Below, one piece after another: positions 7,705 through 11,638 of a stretch of 11,638 bases of DNA. Each line of letters opens with the position of its first letter. Within the stretch, counting starts at the first letter, position 1. The notes beneath the pieces are model-generated. The model was not told the origin of the DNA. It saw only the letters and a program-made list of their open reading frames with translations, and made no database searches. Source of the stretch: JBGCDD01 sp045105075 (lineage in GTDB: Bacteria > Pseudomonadota > Alphaproteobacteria > Rhodobacterales > Rhodobacteraceae); NCBI GenBank assembly GCA_045105075.1, contig JBGCDD010000036.1, forward strand, positions 1-11,638. The letters are read 5' to 3'. The translations under genes were made by a program, and so were the position numbers.

Positions 7705-9231
7705 TTAGCTGGCGACGTTTTGCAACCGGTCTTCCATATTTCGCGGCATCCGCTGTTTGTTGGTGCGCGAAAACGCAATCATCGTTGATCCGTTCTGTAC
7801 AGGATAGACGTTGCAAATCAACGGATCGCCCGAATGAGTCTGGATTTGGGACCACCATTCCACCCGGTTTTCCCGACTGGAGACGAAGTCGCGAATTTCG
7901 CCCCAAACGGGGTTGGCAATGCAACGTTCCTGCCAAACCCGCGTCGCGTCCAAAACCGATGTTTGGGCAAAACTGCGTTCGGGGTCGACCTGCCAAAGCT
8001 GACGGTAGGCGTAGTTCGTCATCGTCAACCGCCCGTCCGAGGCAAACACCGCAATCGCTTCATCCAGCTGATCCAGGATTGACTGACCCAGCTCGAGTTC
8101 GGACCGGAACCGCCGGGTCAGGGTGATTTCCGCCGTGATATCTTCGATCAAAAACGCCACGGCCCCATCTGGATGAGGGCGCCCGCTGACCGAATAAACC
8201 GAGCCTGACGGCAAGGTCCAGGTTTCTTGATATCGCCCATCCGACGCTGCTTCGACCAAATCGGTGATTTGCTGGCGCCAACTGCGGTAGTCTTTGGGTT
8301 CCGGCACCATTCGTTGATCACGCATCTGATCAAAGAACGACAGAAGATTGGGTCGCCCGCTCAGGAAATCTGCGGGCAGGGATGTCAGATCGATTAATGC
8401 CGGATTGAACAGCGCCAGCTGCCGGTTTCGGTCAAAGATCGCCAGACCGATGGAGAGTTGAGCAAAGGTTTTGGCCAATGTCTGAACAAAGTTGCGCTGG
8501 GCGATTTCCGCATCAACCACGGCGTTCACATCGACTGCGTAATGAATATTGCCCTCTTTGTAGGGCACCGAGGACACGTCAAACCACAGTTTCCGGGTTT
8601 CCGCATTCAGCGACACACGGCGGCGTTTGCCGGGCAGGCTGTCTTCGGGCGGGCGAGGGAACAACGGGGTGGTGACAACCGCGTCACGCCCCAGCACCTG
8701 CTCCAGGTTTTCATGGGCTGCGTTGGACCAGGACACGCCGCCCTCTTCATCCTCGCACCAGATTGGATAGGGCGCCTGACGCATGGCGTCGCGCAGCACA
8801 CCCAGCTCGCGGGTTTCAGAATCCCATCGCCCGGGGCTGAGCCAGCGTTTGCGAAAAACTCGCACCCGCGTGACGCCGTCCAACCATTCACACGTGGCGG
8901 TTTCGGCACCCTCGCCACCGGGCGAGCGTAATTCTATCAGACCGGCGTCTTGGACATCGCTCTGACGAGAGGGGAATTCAGGAAAGCTCATCCGCAGGTC
9001 TTGATACAGACTGGCCCAGCAATAGGGCTGGGTGTCGTCCTTGATCAATTTTCGCGCCCCGGACGAGGCATCCACCAGATCAGAACCATCAAAGATCCAA
9101 ACCGGATCGCTGGAAAGATCCCACATGGACAGTGCACCGTCGAGCTTTTGCCCCGATGCATGCGGCGAAAGCCACAACACCGCGACACCTGCCGTCACAG
9201 CGCAAACGATCGCCAACAGTGCCCATTCCAT
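7705..9231 (-). CDS. divL: Membrane-anchored multi-PAS protein, DivL-like but lacking a histidine kinase domain
   Basis: From the ATG at 9231 the product has 508 residues. It has one N-terminal membrane helix (about 3-22) and then a cytoplasmic chain of PAS-like units at roughly 35-125, 142-240, 250-365 and 378-490. A signalling-helix linker DITAEITLTRRFRSELELG (364-382) leads into the last PAS. The chain stops after this PAS: there is no phosphorylatable H-box and no ATP-binding domain. Architecture, the linker sequence and a location just upstream of tsaE-amgK suggest DivL. In Caulobacter DivL is a PAS pseudokinase that controls CckA and so CtrA; a PAS-domain DivL is also known in Rhodobacter capsulatus, where it affects CtrA and gene transfer agent production. 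The identification is by recall, not by search. The start at 9231 is chosen for its AAGGA 8 bases upstream. An ATG at 9276 or TTG at 9279 would add 15 or 16 residues without a ribosome site. Confidence 0.65.
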   Translation of the reverse strand: MEWALLAIVCAVTAGVAVLWLSPHASGQKLDGALSMWDLSSDPVWIFDGSDLVDASSGARKLIKDDTQPYCWASLYQDLRMSFPEFPSRQSDVQDAGLIELRSPGGEGAETATCEWLDGVTRVRVFRKRWLSPGRWDSETRELGVLRDAMRQAPYPIWCEDEEGGVSWSNAAHENLEQVLGRDAVVTTPLFPRPPEDSLPGKRRRVSLNAETRKLWFDVSSVPYKEGNIHYAVDVNAVVDAEIAQRNFVQTLAKTFAQLSIGLAIFDRNRQLALFNPALIDLTSLPADFLSGRPNLLSFFDQMRDQRMVPEPKDYRSWRQQITDLVEAASDGRYQETWTLPSGSVYSVSGRPHPDGAVAFLIEDITAEITLTRRFRSELELGQSILDQLDEAIAVFASDGRLTMTNYAYRQLWQVDPERSFAQTSVLDATRVWQERCIANPVWGEIRDFVSSRENRVEWWSQIQTHSGDPLICNVYPVQNGSTMIAFSRTNKQRMPRNMEDRLQNVAS

Positions 9232-9288
9232 GTCAAGATTCCTTGATGTGAGACGCATATTTGCACCGTTCAACATCAATGGTAATGG

Positions 9289-9303
9289 TTAATTCGCGGT
9301 TAA
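9289..9303 (-). promoter_or_regulatory. Candidate CtrA binding site upstream of the divL-like gene
   Basis: The minus strand reads GTTAACCGCGAATTAACC across this spot, containing TTAA-N7-TTAAC with a CCAT tail. This matches the full-length CtrA box consensus. The two GGTTAA half-sites on the plus strand are 11 bases apart start to start, about one helical turn. The site lies 57 bases before the chosen ATG (9231), inside the 88-base gap behind regB. It stands out as AT-rich in GC-rich surroundings. I see no convincing -10 box at the right distance, so whether it activates or represses is open. Confidence 0.55.
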
Positions 9304-9319
9304 CGGCTGGTGCAAACGC

Positions 9320-10717
9320 CTAGATTTCTATGGGTTTGTTTTGCCCAAGCACCACCGGATCATCTCCGAAACGCGCGTCCAGTTTGGCACGGGGCCAGAT
9401 CACTTCAACAATCGCACCACGCCGTTCGGCCTGATGGCTGATGGTCTGAAACGGGTCCGATCCGTTGGCAAAACGCAGCTCGGCCCCCGAGCGTTCCAAA
9501 AGCGTCTTGGCAATGAACAATCCCAGCCCCATACCCTCATATTCCGGGCGGCTCTTGCTGTCAGTTGCGGCGCGGCGACGGCGCACAAACGGGTCACCAA
9601 TGCGCCCGATCAAATGCGCCGGATACCCGCGCCCATCATCAACAATGCGCACCGAAATCACCTCGTCTGTCCAAATCGCTTCGACCCAGACATTGGCGCG
9701 GGCAAAATCAACGGCGTTTTGAATCAAATTCCGCAAACCATGAATCACTTCGGGCTTGCGCCGGATCGAGGGCTGCGCAAACCCTGTTTCTCCGCCCGGC
9801 GTTTCCTCGAAGTGGATCACTTTCCCGCGATGCATATGTGGCTCGGCCGCCTCGTTTATCACCGCAGTCAGCGGGGCCTGATGCAAATGCACATCGTCTT
9901 TTCCGGCCCGTCCCATATCGCGCAGAATGTCGCGGCAACGGTCGGCTTGCTGGCTGATCAGCTCGGCATCCTCCCGCAAGTCCGGGCGGTTTTCCAACTC
10001 TTCCACCAACTCGGAACTGGCCAGTTTGATGGTCGCCAAAGGCGTGCCCAGCTCATGCGCCGCGGCCGCGACAACGCCGCCCAGATCGGTCAGCTTTTGT
10101 TCGCGCGCCAGCGCCATTTGCGTGGCGGCCAAGGCGTCTGACATCGATTGCATCTCAAGGCTGACACGGCGCGAATAGGCGCCCATGAACAGCGTCGCAA
10201 TGGTGATCGCCGCCCAATTGCCAAACACGAAAACATCCGGAATCCGCAGCAAAAACCCTTGTTGCGTGCGCAAAGGCAGGTGAAATTCGGCCAACATCGT
10301 CACCAGCATGATCGCCGTACCGCCAATGATCAAAGTTGCACGCAACCCCAAAACCGTCGCCGAAATCGTCACCGGACCCAACAACAGCAACGCAAACGGA
10401 TTGTGCAGACCGCCAGTCAGATAAAGCAGAAACGACAGCTGCAACAGATCGAACAACACCATCATGAAGTTCTCGGTTTCGGTCAGCCGCTTGTTTTCGG
10501 GGAACACAAAAATCGCGATCAGATTGCCGATCACCGACACCCCAATCGCCAGAAAACACAGACCCAGCTCCAGCTGCAAACCATAGAGCCGCTGCGCCAC
10601 GGTGATCGCCGTCAACTGGCCCACAATCGCCACCCAGCGCAGCAGGATCAGCGTGCGAAGCCGCACCCAATTGCTGCGTTCACGTCCAGGCAGAAGGCTG
10701 ATGTTGGAGTCGCTCAT
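9320..10717 (-). CDS. regB: RegB (PrrB), redox-sensing membrane histidine kinase
   Basis: RegB is the sensor of the global redox two-component system that controls photosynthesis, respiration, carbon and nitrogen fixation genes in Rhodobacter relatives. The 465-residue protein has about six membrane helices in residues 25-182, with the quinone-binding loop GGLHNPF at 102-108. The kinase core shows the H-box HELGTPLATI (phosphorylated H221), the redox-active cysteine C261 in QADRCRDIL, an N-box around N330-N334, DDGRGYP (360-366) and GMGLGLFIA (395-403). The 40-residue spacing from histidine to cysteine equals that of R. capsulatus RegB (H225, C265). The ATG at 10717 has AGGA 5 bases upstream. 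A GTG one codon earlier sits too close to it. The gene is divergent from senC-regA, the usual arrangement, and ends in TAG 88 bases before the PAS gene. All key residues are present. Confidence 0.96.
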   Translation of the reverse strand: MSDSNISLLPGRERSNWVRLRTLILLRWVAIVGQLTAITVAQRLYGLQLELGLCFLAIGVSVIGNLIAIFVFPENKRLTETENFMMVLFDLLQLSFLLYLTGGLHNPFALLLLGPVTISATVLGLRATLIIGGTAIMLVTMLAEFHLPLRTQQGFLLRIPDVFVFGNWAAITIATLFMGAYSRRVSLEMQSMSDALAATQMALAREQKLTDLGGVVAAAAHELGTPLATIKLASSELVEELENRPDLREDAELISQQADRCRDILRDMGRAGKDDVHLHQAPLTAVINEAAEPHMHRGKVIHFEETPGGETGFAQPSIRRKPEVIHGLRNLIQNAVDFARANVWVEAIWTDEVISVRIVDDGRGYPAHLIGRIGDPFVRRRRAATDSKSRPEYEGMGLGLFIAKTLLERSGAELRFANGSDPFQTISHQAERRGAIVEVIWPRAKLDARFGDDPVVLGQNKPIEI

Positions 10718-10801
10718 CACAGTCCTAAGTCAGTTGCAACGCGCAGAGGTCTTGATAGACACAGCGTACCTTTGCACAGCAGCAAGCCGAAAGGAAACTG
10801 A
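10718..10801. promoter_or_regulatory. Divergent spacer between regB and senC
   Basis: This 84-base spacer must carry the start signals for regB leftward and senC rightward. It contains the regB ribosome site (AGGA) and the senC ribosome site AAAGGA, 6-7 bases before its ATG. An 8-base palindrome GTTGCAAC lies at 10733-10740. I could not find a convincing sigma-70 promoter pair with 16-18 base spacing on either strand, nor a clear RegA site. In Rhodobacter this region is autoregulated by RegA, so regulation here is inferred from the family. Confidence 0.4.
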
Positions 10802-11422
10802 ATGAACCCGATCATTGTTATGGCTAGCGGAGCGGCCCTGGTAGCGCTGTTGGCAGGCACCTATGTCGCCACGGTGATGACCCAGTCGGATGATGCCTTT
10901 GCCCAATGCCGCGCCTCCAGCGTCGCGGGTGGCACCGCGCAGATCGGTGGCCCGTTCGAGCTGGTCAATGCAAAGGGTCAAACCGTCACTGACCAAGAGG
11001 TGTTGGCCGAACCTGCGCTGATCTATTTTGGCTATACGTTCTGCCCCGATGTCTGCCCGCTGGACACCGCGCGCAATGCCGAAGCCGTTGATATCCTAGA
11101 GGAAAACGGCCAAAGCATCACGCCGGTCTTTATTTCCATTGACCCCCAGCGCGACACGCCCGAGGTGGTTGGCGACTTCGCCTTCAACCTGCACGAACGC
11201 ATGATCGGGCTCACCGGCTCGCCGGAACAGGTCAAAGCGGCCAGCAAAGCCTACAAAACCTACTACAAAGCCCAACCCTCGAGCGATGATTACTATCTCG
11301 TGGATCATTCGACGTTCAGCTATCTGATGCTGCCGGAACACGGTTTTGTCGAGTTTTTCCGCCGCGATATCAGCGCCGCCGCGATGGCGGACAAGATTGG
11401 TTGCTTTTTGAACAACGCCTAA
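10802..11422 (+). CDS. senC: SenC (PrrC), SCO1/SenC-family copper chaperone for cytochrome oxidase
   Basis: SenC proteins are membrane-tethered, thioredoxin-fold copper proteins that deliver copper to cytochrome c oxidases in the periplasm. The 206-residue product has an uncleaved N-terminal anchor (about 4-25). Its copper site is complete: C81 and C85 in FCPDVCP, and H169 in VDHSTFSYL. SIDPQRDTP (112-120) is also typical of SCO proteins. Two further cysteines, C36 just after the anchor and C201 near the C-terminus, are not part of the copper site. The ATG is preceded by AAAGGAA at good spacing. senC lies between regB and regA, as in Rhodobacter, where its product links oxidase assembly or activity to the redox signal. 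It ends 79 bases before regA and probably forms an operon with it, although regA also seems to have a promoter of its own. Confidence 0.95.
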   Translation: MNPIIVMASGAALVALLAGTYVATVMTQSDDAFAQCRASSVAGGTAQIGGPFELVNAKGQTVTDQEVLAEPALIYFGYTFCPDVCPLDTARNAEAVDILEENGQSITPVFISIDPQRDTPEVVGDFAFNLHERMIGLTGSPEQVKAASKAYKTYYKAQPSSDDYYLVDHSTFSYLMLPEHGFVEFFRRDISAAAMADKIGCFLNNA

Positions 11423-11437
11423 GCGCATCCGCACAGT

Positions 11438-11465
11438 TTGACGTTTGGGCCGTCAGTGCTATACC
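11438..11465 (+). promoter_or_regulatory. Candidate sigma-70-type promoter for regA
   Basis: In the senC-regA gap a -35 like TTGACG (11438-11443) is followed after 16 bases by TATACC (11460-11465). A start point near 11472 would leave a leader of about 30 bases with the regA ribosome site. A 5-base inverted repeat TGACG-N7-CGTCA (11439-11455) overlaps the -35 and the spacer and could be an operator. Both match by eye only. Confidence 0.45.
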
Positions 11466-11501
11466 TTTTCAAAATAAAAGAAAATGTTGGAAGGGGCCAG
11501 A

Positions 11502-11638
11502 ATGGCAGAGCCTAAATCGCAAGAGCTTGGAGCGGATAAGTCTCTCTTGCTGGTGGACGATGACGAGCCCTTTCTGAAACGTCTGGCCAAAGCCATGGAA
11601 AAGCGCGGTTTCGACATTGAAACAGCAGGTTCTGTTGC
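11502..11638 (+). CDS. regA: RegA (PrrA), response regulator of the RegB/RegA redox system (partial, cut by the right edge)
   Basis: The visible 45 codons start MAEPKSQELGADKSLLLVDDD and continue EPFLKRLAKAMEKRGFDIETAGSV. This is the beginning of a response-regulator receiver domain with the acidic pocket D19-D21. The stretch ELGADKSLLLVDDD plus RLAKAMEKRGF is characteristic of RegA/PrrA, and the position behind senC and opposite regB confirms it. RegA is phosphorylated by RegB and binds DNA through a C-terminal Fis-like helix-turn-helix; the phosphorylated aspartate and the DNA-binding part are outside the window. The start at 11502 has a strong GGAAGGGG ribosome site. An in-frame ATG at 11484 would add six residues but lacks such a site. 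Confidence 0.95.
   Translation, partial: MAEPKSQELGADKSLLLVDDDEPFLKRLAKAMEKRGFDIETAGSV

Noticed and set aside
7665..7778. A longer TsaE starting at the ATG at 7778
   Set aside because: The extra 38 residues do not look like a TsaE N-terminus and would overlap the preceding gene by 74 bases.
10733..10740. GTTGCAAC palindrome as an operator between regB and senC
   Set aside because: An 8-base palindrome alone is too short to support a site, and it matches no regulator motif that I can name with confidence.
9341..10801. Two long plus-strand open frames (266 and 217 codons) antisense to regB
   Set aside because: Both mirror the regB coding frame and give Gln/His/Arg-rich low-complexity products. 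regB itself shows every kinase motif.
11423..11437. A terminator after senC
   Set aside because: No stem followed by a T-run is present; the nearby TGACG/CGTCA dyad has only five base pairs and no T tract.

Overview
The window is an ordinary, gene-dense piece of an alphaproteobacterial chromosome. It is most likely from the Rhodobacterales (Roseobacter/Rhodobacter group). The evidence is the GC-rich coding sequence, the alphaproteobacterial-type AddA/AddB pair, and the RegB / SenC / RegA arrangement, with regB divergent from senC-regA, as known from Rhodobacter. I see no insertion sequence, phage gene, tRNA, rRNA or CRISPR. About 98% of the bases are coding, and no gap exceeds 90 bases.

Left and centre, minus strand, read right to left: regB (redox sensor kinase, 9320-10717), a membrane-anchored multi-PAS protein that I interpret as a kinase-less DivL (7705-9231), tsaE (tRNA t6A synthesis ATPase, 7185-7664), amgK (6194-7192) and murU (5523-6197), which are sugar kinase and uridylyltransferase of peptidoglycan recycling, addB (2615-5530) and addA (cut by the left edge, 1-2618). 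From tsaE to addA each gene overlaps the next by 4 or 8 bases, so these five are probably one translationally coupled transcript.

Right end, plus strand: senC (SCO-family copper chaperone, 10802-11422), then regA (response regulator, cut by the right edge, from 11502). regB and senC diverge from an 84-base spacer. RegB and RegA form the global redox two-component system. SenC helps assemble cytochrome oxidase, whose activity feeds the signal RegB senses.

The most interesting point is the 88-base gap between regB and the PAS gene. It holds a full CtrA-type box (TTAA-N7-TTAAC) in otherwise GC-rich DNA. The gene behind it looks like DivL, a PAS protein that acts on the CckA-ChpT-CtrA phosphorelay, but here it has no histidine kinase domain. 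That suggests a feedback loop in which CtrA controls a regulator of its own phosphorylation. No wholly new system is evident; the rest is conserved housekeeping and signalling.
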